From the NCBI RefSeq assembly GCF_963678635.1, contig NC_087064.1:79216512-79276511 (forward strand): a stretch of 60,000 nt of DNA. The letters are read 5' to 3'. Origin of the DNA: Symsagittifera roscoffensis. Taxonomy: Eukaryota; Xenacoelomorpha; Acoela; Convolutidae. The translations under genes and the position numbers were made by a program. Shown in pieces: positions 1 to 12,800 of the stretch (positions are counted from its first letter, which is position 1; every line of letters begins with the position of its first letter). The notes beneath the pieces are model-generated. The model worked only from the letters and a program-made list of their open reading frames with translations. It was not told where the DNA came from and did not search any database.

Positions 1-1296
1 GTGAATAGCAACCGAGATCACTGGTTCAACAATTAGGAGGCCAAAATCCGTATTTTGTGAATTGCACGCATAATCCTCAACAAGCCAATATCAAACTTGC
101 TAATTTTCTTTGGTTCTCTTTGCTTTGGATTCTACGAACAAAAAGCGAAAACACTGTATCGGTAAAAACTGCTCCAAAAACAACTCGTTTTGCAGAATCC
201 GGAAACCAACAATAAAATATGTGTATAGTAAAATTGCGCTGTCGGGGAATCCGCAAAATGTAAGCGGAATCTGTTACGTCTTTAAAAAGTTACGTCTTCA
301 ATTAAATCCAATTTTAGCTGCTGGATATCTAAACTAATTTTTAGGATATCGGATGAAATGGTTATAAATTATACTGAGCTTCAGGATATTGGAAGAAGTG
401 GTTAATTACACGTTGATGCCAAAATTATATAAGTCATTTTTACCTGCAGTACACCGCAGGGAAATTAATAAGGGGTACATCCTCGAGTTTTGTAAACCAA
501 AATTTAAGATGTGTTAGTGAGTCCCACTTTTAATGTCTAAGTCCTTTCTGTAAAATTCCGCATTTGCTAGATATTCATTCTAGCTCTAGTTTTCATTTTT
601 TCACGCTCAAAATCAGTTCAGTGTAATAAATAAAATTGAAGAATCTACTTACAAATTATGGAATCCGCCTACATTTTACAGAATCTGGAACAAATAGCTG
701 TATTTAATACATGAAAATTGTATGATAAACATTTTTTATCAAAAAATAAAAAAAATTTATTGAGCAGAAAGATTCAAAAGAGGAAATAGAACAGAAGTAT
801 TTCTCTAAAAAAGTTTAATTACATTTTTTAAGTTTTGTATGAAATTTGTATGATAAGCATTTTTCCATAGTCGCCATATATGAAATTGCATGACAAGCAT
901 TTTTTATGGACGTCAACCTGGTTATTGTGTCGACAAAATTTACATTACACATTATGGTACGCAGAATCTATGGAAATTTTGTGAAAGGATCCACTCAATT
1001 TTTGGAACCTGTTTAAAACCTTGTCTCTGGATTCCGTAGACGTACAGACACCAAAACAGTAAGGTAATTATTCGGAATGAGTAAAATAGTTGAAGCCCCA
1101 GTAGCCTACCCAGCTAAACGCCTCAGAGGCTTGCCACTCTACCGTCTCACCAAGAACGGCAACTCGCAACAAAAGACAACTCACAACAATTAATAAATAT
1201 TTCGGCAAAACTCTTTTGACAAAAGAGCCAATGCCGGGTTTTTAATGTTTTATTGAGCATCCATCAAGTATAGGCTCACATAATTGGCCAAATCTC
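1..1296. other. Non-coding stretch before the duplicated segment
   Basis: I see no exon here. The stretch is AT-rich and carries scattered copies of a short motif (tgaaattgcatgacaagcattttt and variants, near 720-735, 840-870 and 880-905) that recurs near 6,060, 30,460 and 39,800. A nested hairpin lies at about 1,203-1,240: inner arms CTCTTTTG/CAAAAGAG, outer arms CGGCA/TGCCG, followed by a run of T. The equivalent of this stretch in copy 2 would fall in or before the N gap, so it has no partner to compare with. Confidence 0.5.
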
Positions 1297-3579
1297 ATCA
1301 AAAATTCTCATGTCAAACACTTAAATAGCTGTGGTGGAAAATGGTTGTGAGAATTGTCTGTGGGTAGCCGCTCCTTTAAATAACTATTCAATTATTCATT
1401 CTCGTCCATAATCAGAGTCTAAACAGTTATACTTAGTCACAGATAGTCAGTTGTATGTAATCGCCAATACAATTTCTAAACATGGAAATATCGCCACAAC
1501 AAAAGTAACAAAAGTAACCCAAAATTTCAGTTCGAAATCCCCAAACACTTGGAAAAACACGTGGGATCACAAGCTCAACGAAATTGCAAAGTGCGTTTAC
1601 AAACAGTGGCATTCGAAGGAATATTTCTCTGGGGAGGGAGCGGTTTCGAAAAAATTTTTCTGATATATGCCTATCTTTTTTGTTCCGACTTTCGATACGA
1701 AAGTAGCGGAATATTTGTGCTGGGGGTGGGTTTTTTTTCTTAAGAAATTTTCGACCTTTTAACTAGCCATTTTTGACGGATGTTTTAAATATCAATCGAA
1801 AGCTATTGTTGTCTTGAGCTTAATTTTGGCAAGATATTCGATTGTGATCATTTTCGTACAGTTAGGGTTTAAAGATTGCCATTTCGACCAATTTGGGACA
1901 ATTAACGCGCGATATATTTCGCGCTATTAACGGGTACGCGGAGATTTTATCCGTTTTAAAAATCGTTCCAAATTCGTTCAAGGAAGTTTTTATGTCATAA
2001 TTATTTTGTTAATAGGAGCAAAATCTACCACTTTGTATTTAAATGGCGTGAGGGGGGAAAATTTGAAAAAAAATTAATTCAATTTATTGTATTTAAATTT
2101 TTCATTTTTAGACCTTAAAAGGCAGTCGGAACATTCAGGGCTTCGCCCTGATACGAGCAAACTTGTTTATGTTTTGGAGCAAAAACAAATAAGAATTCGT
2201 TTGTTTCAGAAACTGGAAAAAAGTGTTTTAGCATTACAATAGTTGGGACGAAATCTATCATTTTGTTAAGACTTTTGCAGAAAGCATTGAATAATTGCTC
2301 TGGGTGTGTTTCTTTTTTTCTTTAGACGAGTTCCGACTTTTTAACCAGCCGGTTTTGACAATTTTTTTTTTCTAAAATCTGAAAAACAAGTGTTATTTGA
2401 GCTCAAAAATTCCACAAAAGATATCACCTGCGAACTTTTATAGTTAATTTCTGCGAATTTCAACATCCATATATTGCAGCGAGAAGTTTTTTGAGCAGGT
2501 CAAAACATGCTATGTTAAAAAGTGAATGAACTTCAAGATGCACTATAATCTGCTGCTTGTCTGGTATGAAACATAAGAAAACCCACGTTTGAAAAAAAGT
2601 TATGCTTGCACTATTTTTTTTTTACTATTTAACTCCTTTTAATTGATTGTTCTAGAAAAGATTTTGCATTGTTGCTTTAAACGTTTCCCTAGTATATCAA
2701 ATATTGCGAAAGAGTTTGAAATTTGGCGCTTGTGTTTCAAACATGGCACAAACACCAACTACACAAGTGTGTTTTTTGGGATACATAACTCGTGACCTTT
2801 TCGGTCTATTGAAAAAAAGTCTAATCAACAAATATAAATTAGTTCAACCTAATTTCAAGAAACTGTATAATCCTATGATAACATTTATTGGCAAACGCGT
2901 CCAGACAATTCGGCCAAAGACAATTTAACCAATAATAGTGACCACCGCAGTCGCGCCAACCTGTTGCGAGCTTGCCAACAGAGGGTAGGACTCTATGCGA
3001 AATTTAGAGCCGGTTTTATGGGTTTGAAATTTGTCATTTGGGGCAATTGGCGATCATAATTACGCGCGAAGTTTGCATAAACTTTTCATTAAAGAGTCGA
3101 AACTTGCTTTTCCTTAATTTTAATAACCTTTGATAAATTGAGCAATGCTAATTCCGGAGCCATTCGGAAAAATCTGTAAGAATTTTTTTCGAATTTTTTT
3201 CTAAATAAGAAAATAGGTATAATTTTTTTTCATGTCAAATTATGGCTTAAGCACACTTCATTTTTGATCTTTCACTCGCACATTTATTTAAGTTAAATGC
3301 AAATAATCGATAAAAGTATAAATTTTTGATGCTTAAAAGCTTTGCGAAGGTAATTTTTGCGGAAAGAATACGTCACTTTTGATTTTGAGCACTTCAACAA
3401 ATATTTCGACCAAATACTTGGCAATCGTCACTGCAAATTAAGGGTCGTATTGAAACTGAAAAGTTTGGTTATAAATTGTTTAAGTTTTCTGCAGCACTAC
3501 AATTGGAGTACCAATTGATTTTCATTGAACTTTTATTTATAAATCAGCATACGAACCGATGTCTTCTTTATTACAACAG
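1297..3579 (+). other. Sequence upstream of exon A (probable intron), copy 1
   Basis: No coding exon recognised. It holds one hybrid copy of the TGTTCCGACT repeat (1,681-2,167) and a related fragment near 2,320-2,360. Exon A has a phase-1 acceptor at its left edge, so an earlier coding exon should exist to the left, possibly outside the window. Confidence 0.45.
1681..2167 (+). repeat. TIR repeat family, copy (i), apparent recombinant
   Basis: Begins TGTTCCGACT and ends AGTCGGAACA (2,124-2,133), a perfect 10-bp inverted pair. A conserved tail follows with the hairpin cagggcttcgccctg and the motif gatacgagca. Internal hallmarks are CTTTCG-nnn-CGAAAG just after the left end and GCGCGA-TATATT-TCGCGC in the middle. 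No ORF. The left 100 bp resembles the copy at 25,362 and the remainder resembles the copy at 26,121. Confidence 0.75.
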
Positions 3580-3913
3580 GTTTCTTCTCGATCATGTTGA
3601 TCACAATTTCCTCAGGAGCACTTTCGACCTCACCCTCCTTGTCCCCCACTGGGGTGATGTCCATGAGGTGGCGGGGGACGAGCGAGGAGGTCGTGGCCTT
3701 GGGTGGGGACAGGGTGCAGTTGTCCTGTGTCCACGGCAGTACTGGCGCGGGTGGGGATCACTCAGCGGTGGTTTCTGAGGGGGCAGCAGAATACAAAGAA
3801 GCACCAGCGATGGTGTCTTATGGGTGGGAGGGTCCATGGGGTCCAATTTTACCACCAGACAGATACGAGGAAGACATAGAGACCTCAAAGGGGGGACTTC
3901 ATCACCAACCACG
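3580..3913 (+). CDS. Exon A: first half of Ig-like domain 1 (copy 1)
   Basis: Internal exon of an Ig-superfamily gene. The acceptor is ttattacaacag|g (phase 1) and the donor is ccacg|gtgagta (phase 2). The translated exon starts with a hydrophobic run (FFSIMLITISSGALS), which could be the end of a signal peptide if a leader exon precedes it. An Ig B-strand follows (VQLSC, first domain cysteine), then the C-strand tryptophan (VSYGWEG). The second half of the fold is supplied by exon B after a 5.7-kb intron, and the split codon joins cleanly (phase 2 to phase 2). The exon is GC-rich while its flanks are AT-rich. A nearer acceptor, cctcag|g at 3,616, is also phase 1, but its AG is destroyed in copy 2, so I prefer 3,580. 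Gene identity unknown. Confidence 0.72.
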
Positions 3914-3950
3914 GTGAGTACAAAAAACTTTTAATGTAACTTACTAAATA

Positions 3951-4036
3951 CTGGAGCCATGTGGAAGTGGGCTACTAATTCTCTACTTCCAGTCGAAAGG
4001 TCGGATGTTCGAGGCCCATTATGATAAGCCCATTAA
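3951..4036 (+). repeat. tRNA-like (possible SINE) sequence after exon A
   Basis: About 37 bp past the exon A donor, tcggatGTTCGAGGCCcat matches a pol III B box (GGTTCGANNCC-like). An upstream GAGCCATGTGG is a weak A-box candidate at a tRNA-like distance. No full cloverleaf could be drawn with confidence. It is equally present in copy 2. Confidence 0.3.
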
Positions 4037-5451
4037 GGTAAGATTACAATACCCACCTCAGAAAAGTAACCAGACAAATTGCAAATAACTTTATTCTACG
4101 AACACAACAGCCGGTTCTCTGTAAAAAACCAAGCGACTCCTAATTGGCCATTTTCTTCTTGTATAAATCGTACTAAATTGTCGTGATTTAGTGCCCGTGT
4201 TACCACTGTTCTTGAAAGTTATAACAAAAACCCATCTGAAGTCTGTGCTGGTTTTGTTTCACATATTCGACTACGCATTCTTAACTATGAATGATCCACC
4301 TATCATTTTTGGTGATCTTAGCCTATCATGTTAATCCGAAAGAAAAACTCAGTTCTCAGCGATGTCAAAGTTTGATTATTATTCGTAATATCTTTCGCCT
4401 AGACTTAATCAACGCTTATTGTCCAGAATTTAGGAGCCCATTTAGTTCGCACGACTCAATTATGGAATATAGTGCATGAAGTGGCTTCGTGTCATCAACT
4501 TGATAGAAAGTACCTTAATTGAGAGGGAAATTAAGCACTTATGCTACAAAGGAGGCGTGAGTTGACTCCGATTGCAGTCTAATTCAAATAGTTTATTAGA
4601 GGGGGGGGGGTCATAAGATTATTTAGAGGTAAATGTGAGAATAAAAGGGTTTGAGTGGAGATGATAATCAGAAGAGAGAGATGAAGAATTGGAGTGGAGA
4701 TGATAATCAGAAGACAAAGGAAAGACGTTAGAAACCTAAGGGGAGACAGCTTTGGGGTTATCTGATTACTCTAACTTTAGCAAGAAGTTGCAAGTGACTT
4801 TGAAGATGTTTTGCAAGAAAATGCGTTATTCTTGCTTTTATCTTGCAAGATTAAAATTTATCTTGCAAGATTTTTTCAAGATATGCATTCAGTTTGCAAG
4901 AAGAATGCACAGTTTTGCTTTTTTGAAAAAAATTTTTTCATTCAATTTTGCTTTTTTTGATAAGTTCAGTAAATTGTCTCTCAGTCTCTTCAGTGAATAT
5001 GGTTATAGTTCTTCTACCAAGCAAAATTCCATACCATATATAGCTAAAATATATTTGTCTACAGACAAAGGGATACATATATAAGAATTAAATTCAAAAG
5101 TCAATTTTTATTTATTTCATCACTGTTTTTTCTGTGGTTTTACGTGGTTCTACAGCCTAGAATCGGATCTAGATATTCACTGCCAAGAACCAGATTAAAA
5201 ATGAATATTGGAGAAAAATTGAAAGATACAAATTCAGCTAATTTGTACAAAAATCAAAAATTATTTCACTAGTATTATTGATGAAATATACTCAAGAACA
5301 GCTTATTATACCGAAGAACAGCCTATTTTTGCACAGCTTAATTTGTCTATTATGGTCTCTTCCAATATTCATTCATAATCCGATTCTAGGCAGAGAAATT
5401 TTAAATCCGATTCTATGCAATGAAATCTTGCAAGAATTGGATCTCTCTAAC

Positions 5452-5535
5452 TTTTGTACTCAAACAAACATTTTTGTACTCAAACAAACATTTTTGTACT
5501 CAAACAAACATTTTTGTACTCAAACAAACATTTTT
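5452..5535 (+). repeat. 20-bp minisatellite, four units
   Basis: Four tandem units of tttttgtactcaaacaaaca. Copy 2 has only two units at the same place (29,832-29,877), so the array changed by two whole units after the copies separated. Confidence 0.9.
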
Positions 5536-5959
5536 CAAAAAAAAAAATTTCGCATGAAAATTTAATTTTTTGTGTGCATAGCATAGCGTAGTCCTGAATA
5601 CACTAATATTGGATTATTTTTCCTTTTCGCCTAATAACTTTTCTCAAAAAGGCAAAAACTCCTATTTTTTTTTGTATGGCATGTTTTTGCATGCCTTGAT
5701 CAATGTCTGATAAATTGAAATTTCAAATTTTGAAAAAAAAACATTGTTGAAATTTTTGCCAAAATTTAAAAGTTTGATAATTTCGTTATATTTTTCATGA
5801 AAGAAGGAAAGACAGGCTTAAGACATTTCAGGCCATTTCCAATGCATTTTTAATGAAAAATGGTTGAACCTGTTCTGACTCTAAGTTTGAGTAATCAAGG
5901 TTTTTTGTCACTTGTGTTCGGTTTGAGAAACTAAATATTAAAATATTTTTGGTTTATGG

Positions 5960-6070
5960 AAAAATGCTAGTCATACACTTTCCATATACGAAAAATCATT
6001 AATCATAGACTTTTCGTGCAACTTTCTGTACTTATGGAATTGCCTGAAAAGTGTATGACCAGCATTTTTT
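5960..6070. repeat. Foldback with AAAAATGCTxGTCATACAC arms
   Basis: The left arm aaaaatgctagtcatacac and the right arm gtgtatgaccagcattttt are near-perfect inverted partners about 70 bp apart. The sequence to the right continues with actagcatttttggtcaacccggg, a tail also seen at 30,480 and in degraded form at 905 and 39,810. It looks like a dispersed non-autonomous element. No ORF. Confidence 0.55.
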
Positions 6071-7153
6071 CGTATATAGAAATTGTAAGACTAGCATTTT
6101 TGGTCAACCCGGGTTTTTGCTCAATTTGAGAGAATTTAAGATAACAAGACGTACATTTCTGACTGCACCTTAAATGACGCAAATAGTTTTTGTTCACTTT
6201 TTTAGTTAAAATTTTGTAATGCTAATATCAAATGCCAACCCTTTACGTTTGAGTTGTGCCTTACAATTGTAATTGGTCTCAATTCAAATTGGATTAATTA
6301 TAAGTGCGGATAATTTGCCACGCATGAAAAATTCGCGTATTGAAAGTCTGATACAAACAGCGTTGCCATCTGCATTCTAGCGCAAGTCTAGTGCCATCTG
6401 AGTGTATAGTGCAAGCATACTTGCCTGGCAACTCAGAGAGTTTGTATCGATACCCATGCGCTGTCAAATTTTTTGAATTTGGTTTTAATGAAAAACCACC
6501 CCAGACATATATTTCTCACTTTCTTCGAAAGTGGGAATGAAAACTATTGCAGACAAAAATGCTTAGGTTTTTACAGTTCCATTAAAAGTTTTATGTAGTT
6601 TTTCATTGCGTATTTTTTGGACGCGAGGGTAAAATTCGGACCTGAAGAAAACTATCGGGCAAATTTGTATACGAGTTAAATTAAAATCACTTTCGTAAGA
6701 ACAAAAAAATTTGCATTAAGAATGCTGGTTAACAATGTTAAAATCGCATTTCCAAACAATAAAATGGCTGTTTATGTCTCGAAATAGCCATTGCGAGTCG
6801 TCAAAAATTTCCAACATTTCTTCCATTCAATTTTTAGACATTTTTTGTTTTTTAAAATGCTCGGCCCAATAAAAAAGTCAATTTTCAAACGTCAGATTTT
6901 GTGATGTTTTACAGCAAATCAGCCACTGGCATAAAATAAATTAAGACTGAAAGTAATAACAGCAAATTAGTTCGAACTAAATTTCAAACAAGTTTCTTCG
7001 TCATCATTTTTTGTCTAGTGTGACACAACTATCTACTGGTCTACTGTTTGGGTAGCTTTTATCACACTCGTTATTGCCTTATTGGAGGTAAAAATTACGG
7101 AACTCAGGCATGATGCTAAAATTTTTAAGCTGTAAAATTATATGTACAAATGT

Positions 7154-7670
7154 TGTTTTGACTTTCGTAACGAAAGTAAAGGAATATTTGTGCTCGGGGT
7201 GGGTTTTTTTCTTCAGACAAAACTCGACTTTTTAACTAGACGTTTTTGACGGAACTGTCATATATCAATCAATAGGGAATTGTTGTCTTGGGCTTAAAGC
7301 TGAAAAAAATGTTTCTCATGTGATCATTTTTCGTAAAATTATGGGGGTTTAAAGATTGCCATTTTAGTCAATTTGGTACAATTAACGCGCGATATATTTC
7401 GCGCTATTAACGTGTAAGCGGAGATTTCATCCGTCTAAAAAATCGTTCCAAATTGGTTGAAGGAAGCTCATTTGCCGTTATTGGTTTGTTAATAGAAGTG
7501 AAATCTGTCACTTTGTACTTTATATGGCGGGCGGGTCACATAAAATATCATATTAAAAAAAAGGTTCGTTTGTTTTATTACATTTAATTTTTTCATTTTT
7601 CTACTGCTCCATAAACCTGAAAAGGCAGTCGGAACATTCAGAGGTTTGCCCTGATACAAGCAGTCTTGTT
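7154..7670 (+). repeat. TIR repeat family, copy (ii)
   Basis: Left end TGTTTTGACT (one change from the family end), right end AGTCGGAACA at 7,627-7,636. The family hairpins CTTTCGTAACGAAAG and GCGCGATATATTTCGCGC are present, and the tail runs to cttgtt at 7,670. The tail hairpin is weakened (agaggtttgccctg). Same orientation as the other copies. Confidence 0.75.
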
Positions 7671-8070
7671 CATTTTCAAACTAATTTTTGAACTAATTCT
7701 TGGCTTTTTTGTATATTTTCAGCTTCAATGGCTATCAATGGATATCAATGGATAATTGAACATATCAAATTATGTTCAAAAACAAGACGTCAATCAAAGA
7801 AATTTTGTAAACGACAAGTTCTTTTTATGTATCAGAAGTTTATCAGCTTAAAATAGTGCATTATCAGAAACAACAAGAATAATGGGCTTCATTTTTTTCT
7901 ACAAAATTACTAAGTTATCAAAAAATTTAATAATTTTGAACTGTGAAAAACTAAAATTTAGCCGGAAGTCCCCTTGGGTCAATTTCTCGACTGCTATCAG
8001 CACTTTGCACTTTTCGAAGCGTCTAAGGGAGGGATGTTCAAACGATTCTAAGACTTATTTTAGACGCCTT

Positions 8071-8131
8071 TAAGGGCATTCAAAACGTTCATAGTTCGGT
8101 CCTCTCATACCATACGAGCAGTCTTCTTTGT
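8071..8131 (+). repeat. Degenerate TIR-repeat tail
   Basis: Ends with ctcataccatacgagcagtcttc, matching the family tail gatacgagcagtctt. The inverted end and hairpin are largely eroded. The same fragment lies at about 32,420-32,480 in copy 2. Confidence 0.4.
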
Positions 8132-9600
8132 TTATTTGTATGGTCACTGCTGCTGTGACATATAATATTAGTAGTAACCTAGATATAACACTGCTGCAGG
8201 GGAAAAGGGGACTGGTCTACTCTCCTACCTTGACACAGTAGTCACATTTTAGGCAACATAGGAGACTGTAATAAACTGGGAGACGATGGGAGGTTGGAGT
8301 AAGCGGAGATTGTATTGAATTTCTTTTGACATACAGGTAGATTAGACAGGTATATTCCAAAGAGAAGAGGATTAGGAGAGAATAAGAGAGAGCGGAAGAA
8401 GAAAGAAAACGAGACTGGGAGAAAGGGGTGACTAGGAAGCCACATTGCGTAAATGACTAGTTAGATGCAACTTGTCAGCTTTCATGGAAGCAAAGATTCT
8501 TAAATGTTCAAATGCTTCTGCTCATATGCGATTATGTCCCCACTAAGGATAGAGATAGATAAAAAAACTTAGCAAGTATTTATCAGTTATCTAAAATTTT
8601 ATCAGTATCTAAAATGGGTACCTAAAAATCTAAAAAATCAGACGTTTTAGAAATCAGTCGGTTTGACAGTTGCCTGTTTTGAAAATCGACTGCCATTTTT
8701 GGCCATTCAAAACTTAATTAAGAGGTACTTAAAGGTATTTAAAGGCTACCAAATACAGAAAGTATGTGGGGAAACCTCCCTAAACTAAGTTTGTAAGAAA
8801 ACTCTTTTAGATTATTGAATTAATTGGTTTACCTTCTTTCGCATTAGAAAGAGTTAATAAGAACGCGGAGGCTCATATGTAGAACATTCCAAAACAATCA
8901 GCAATCTAAAAACTTCGATGAGAATTTATTTTTTTCTTAACAAATACAGCACCAACTAAAGATAAAACCTTTAAAAATTACGAAAAATTTGTTAAATTTT
9001 CTGATGTGAATAGAGAGCGCCTAAAAGTTTTAAAATGTACAGAAAAATTTCAACTTTTTGTATATTTAAGGATTATTCTGAATACAAATCATAAATTTCG
9101 TAGTCGTATGAAAAAGCATGCCTCAACTTTATCGTGGAAAGATGTACTTTTTAGCATGAGAATGCGTGCTCATGACAAATTGGATATTATTCATTAAATA
9201 TGTTTAAAATACGTTTAAATTGCATTTTAGGTTTCTTTTTGAAGCTTTTTACTAAAAATACCTAGTTTTATTCGCGCCTTACTCCTTTCTCAAAATCAGT
9301 GTATATTGGCTGGCATGGAAATCGTCTTCAGAAACACTTTAGGGTCAGTCACCCAGTAATTGATGTGATAAAATAGTAACAAAGTGCCAAAAGAGGGCAC
9401 CTAATTTTTAGGGGAACTGTACCTACCAGGCCCCCCCCCCCCATTACCCCTTCCCGACAAACTGAGAACAAAGGATCATTGACATTTTTTGTCATTTGCG
9501 GTCTCATAGTGATCGGTGCACTTCCTAGTTGTCCCAAAAAGTCCAATACTATGCTTCTGTTTATTCCATTTGACACAGATCATTTTCAAATATCTTGCAG

Positions 9601-9860
9601 CTTCTCAGTGGAGGTGTGTGCAACGCCATCATCCGCATCCAAGCAATGCCCCCAGTTGACCATCTTCCCCGTTGGAAGGGGGGACTCCGGCATGTACACT
9701 TGCATGGCCACATTACTACGTCACACATCAGCTCCACCACTAAATAGACGACGACAGGGAAAAGAGCAGGACTGGGGAGAGGGAAGTGAAGCAGAGAAGG
9801 GGAGGGAGGGGCCGATCATCCGCTACTACCCTGTCCACAAAGTCAACCTCCTAGTTTACG
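9601..9860 (+). CDS. Exon B: second half of Ig-like domain 1 (copy 1)
   Basis: 260-bp internal exon, acceptor tatcttgcag|c (phase 2), donor tttacg|gtaaac (phase 1). It completes the domain begun in exon A: FSVEVCATP, then the F-strand signature GRGDSGMYTCMA with the second domain cysteine, and a G-strand ending KVNLLVYG. Between the F and G strands is a long, polar, Gly/Glu/Arg-rich insertion (about 40 residues) that is unusual for a compact Ig domain. The phase-1 end is the usual Ig boundary and joins exon C (phase-1 start). The exon has identical length in copy 2. The reading frame is fixed by the phase match and the DxGxYxC motif. Confidence 0.82.
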
Positions 9861-12800
9861 GTAAACACAAGTCACAATTCCCCCCCCCCCCCCTCCCCAC
9901 CAACTACACATAAACATCAAAGCATCGCAATAGATTTCTACTATTTTAGAATATTAAGGTCATGCTCTGAACAAACTATCTTCGCAAATAAAATGAAACT
10001 TTTGAGGACCAATTCAGTTTTGATCAATTTAATTTCAATTAATTTCAATTATGATGGGAATAAAGACACTGCACTGCGTCTTGAATTAAGAAGCAGCCAT
10101 TGATGCCATGGGAGACTATCAGAACTTGTTTTAAACTTTAACAAATTACACAGCAACTGACTACCCCTGTTATTACGACGTGATGCATTGAAATTGACAC
10201 AAATTATCTATTTTATCCACTCTTTTTTGGGGATGCATTAAATTTTTTTCCTAAAGTAGACGTACGATTTTGAAAAAATGGGCCCATTCAACCCCATACT
10301 GAGAAAACGGGGACCAAAAATGGAGCCCCCAATTTGCAAAAAAAATGGGCTCATTTATCTCCTTTTGGTAAATATTGGCCTCATTGAGCTCATTTTTTCT
10401 AAGGTGGGATCATTCAGCACCCTCCTTGGAACAAAGAGACTAAAATGAGGACCAGTTCCGACCAGGGTTGATATTTTTCAGGTTGTGTACAACGAATGGT
10501 AACAACAATTATACAAACAAGACGTTAATTTAGCACGTTAAGGGTATCCTTACCATAAATCTACGCAGGAGACTGAAAAGCTAAAGTCATCAAGTACTGG
10601 TGCTTAAAAAGACGTACAAAAATTGGCTTAAAAGGACGACCAGTGCAATCAATGCAAACCAGTCAACAGTTTGTCGCAAATTATAGAAACTGACCTTTCA
10701 TTACAAAAAACATGATGAAGTTCCAAAAATCGACACAACTGCAAAAATTCAAGCAAAACAAGGATAATCTAGGCTTCATGAGAGTAAAATGTCAATCAAG
10801 TATCGAAGTTGTCATTTACGACAGAAATTTCTCTCCGAATTAAGGCAGAAGATTTGCCGGAAAATAAAAGTGTCGATTGACACCCCTGATGAGATCAAAT
10901 TTTTTGGGAAAAAATGTCTAAAGAAAGTACTGATTTGAGCAGCAAGCCATACTGCCTTGTGGTCTCTAACGACTACCCAAAATATCATAGAATGACTGAA
11001 ATAAAAAAAAACATTTCTGTACAGGAGAAAACTGAAATAACCCGTAAAATGCTCTTTAAATACTTCCAATGGAGCACGTTTAGAGTATCCTCACCATAAC
11101 TGTACGCAGGAGACTGGAAAGCTAAAGTCATCAAGTACTGATGCCTAAAATCAGTTTGAAAGCGAGAGAACTGGAACGAGTGGTATAAATTACTTTCGAA
11201 TCTGAAAAACGGTCGGTAATAGTCTGAAAACTTTGACAAAGTCACCAACTGACAGAGCAAAATCTGTTTTTTTAACTGTTTTCCTTTTTCTTCATTTTTT
11301 GATACGTTCATTTTTCAATCAACAATTTTTACATTGGCTTCAAAGTGCAGTCGGAACATCAAGGGCTTCACCCTGATATGCGAGCAGTCAATTTGTTTCG
11401 AGGTTTGAAGATAGTGCAAAATTTTTTTGCTTGGGGTGGTTTTATTTACTCAATCAAGTTTTGGCAATCGAAGCAATAGTTTTTTGTCAAAATTTTGTAC
11501 CATATTAAAGGTAGTAATTTTTGCAAGTTCTGGGTGTATGAACATTCTGGATTAATTTATGCGCACTTTGAAGATTAATATTATGATGCGAGAAGCATAA
11601 TGCAAATATTTTATGCGTGGCGATTTATCAGCGCTACCAAATCAATCCAAATTGAACTTGGGCAAGCAGACTTACTTGACCAAAAATTGACCAAAAATTA
11701 TTCGATACAGATTGAAGAGCACTCGTTGCATTCAGCGCTTTGCTCGATAAACTTCCGCGCAGTATCTTTTACAGTGCAACTTTGAAGAAAAAAAGATCGT
11801 AAAAATTTAGCATAATTAATATGGTGCAAACTTTTTTTGCAAGTTTCGGGTCAAGAAGTTTTGTCGAAAACAATTCATTTTTGGCTTCACTAGTCAAACA
11901 AAAACACACCAAAACTATAGGGTCAATTGCTAACAACACTTTATTAAATTGAGTTTTTCGTGGTGCCCAATAAACAGTCGCCCAGTAAAATTTAAGATAG
12001 GTATAATTTTTTCTATTTGTAAAAACAATTACTTTTATTTGTTAGATAAAAAATGTCATTTTTACCATAAAAACATATTTGAAAAAATAACTTTTAATCG
12101 TTGTGCAAAAATGTTTGAAGATTATAACTCTATGGGTATAAATTCTAAAAATTTGGGTAAAAAATTGTAGTTAAATTGTTGTTAAAATTTAAAAAAAGTT
12201 AAGTAGTAAAATCAACATTTTTTGGCTATTATATAAGAGGAAACTTGTTTATACACAATTGAGATACCATACTCTGCTTAATTTTTGTAAGGTTACATTT
12301 AAGGCTCACCTTGATATAGTTTTATTAGCAATAGACCCAGCAGTTTTGTCATAATTTTTGATTGACACCAAAAAACCAAACTATTCGTTTTTGGTGAAAA
12401 ATTTTTAGTCCGAGCTTTGCAGAATAAATTGCACCGTATTGATTACGATAAACTTCTAACTTCTATTTGTGAAAAATGCCCTTTCAGTTTCCAGTCCGGA
12501 TAATTTCAGTTATTCGCTCTGTCCGGATAATTTAAATTAACACTGTATTTGGTAATATTTTGCTTTAGTTTTGTGTAAATTTCAGGCATCACTCCATATT
12601 TGAACTGTAACTATCTTTCATCTCCCGCTCTGTTTTATCTATTGACTCTTAGGAATTGAATCAAAATGGACGAGTTTTTGCTAATTTTCGGCCGATTTTT
12701 TTTCCTTGCACGGACTTTCTTCAGCCAAAATTAGTCGTGTGTCGAACAGTCTAAGCATATCGAGCCTGGGTCGTGATAGTCAATTTATAAATAGAAAGCT

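Larger units (their letters stand above)
3914..9600 (+). other. Intron A-B (copy 1)
   Basis: Phase-2 intron of 5,687 bp from GTGAGT to TTGCAG. It contains the tRNA-like element, a G run near 4,602, a 20-bp minisatellite (5,452-5,535), a foldback at 5,960-6,070, a full TIR repeat (7,154-7,670), a repeat-tail fragment (about 8,071-8,131), a purine-rich tract (about 8,200-8,430) and a C run near 9,431. I see no convincing exon inside. Confidence 0.65.

Noticed and set aside
3601-3912. Minus-strand ORF opposite exon A
   Set aside because: Shadow of the GC-rich exon; Pro/Arg-rich composition is the complement of the real frame, and the splice sites support the plus strand.
8950-9197. Possible exon: good acceptor ttcttaacaaatacag|c followed by an open frame ending HDKLDIIH-stop, present in both copies (33,338-33,585)
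   Set aside because: The acceptor would be phase 1 while exon A ends phase 2, so it cannot join. By eye about 8 differences in 250 bp are mostly amino-acid changing. No domain.
10914-11099. ORF MSKESTDLSSKPYC..., longer (96 residues) in copy 2 at 35,153
   Set aside because: End point differs between copies, no domain, no splice or promoter context; likely chance similarity from the duplication.
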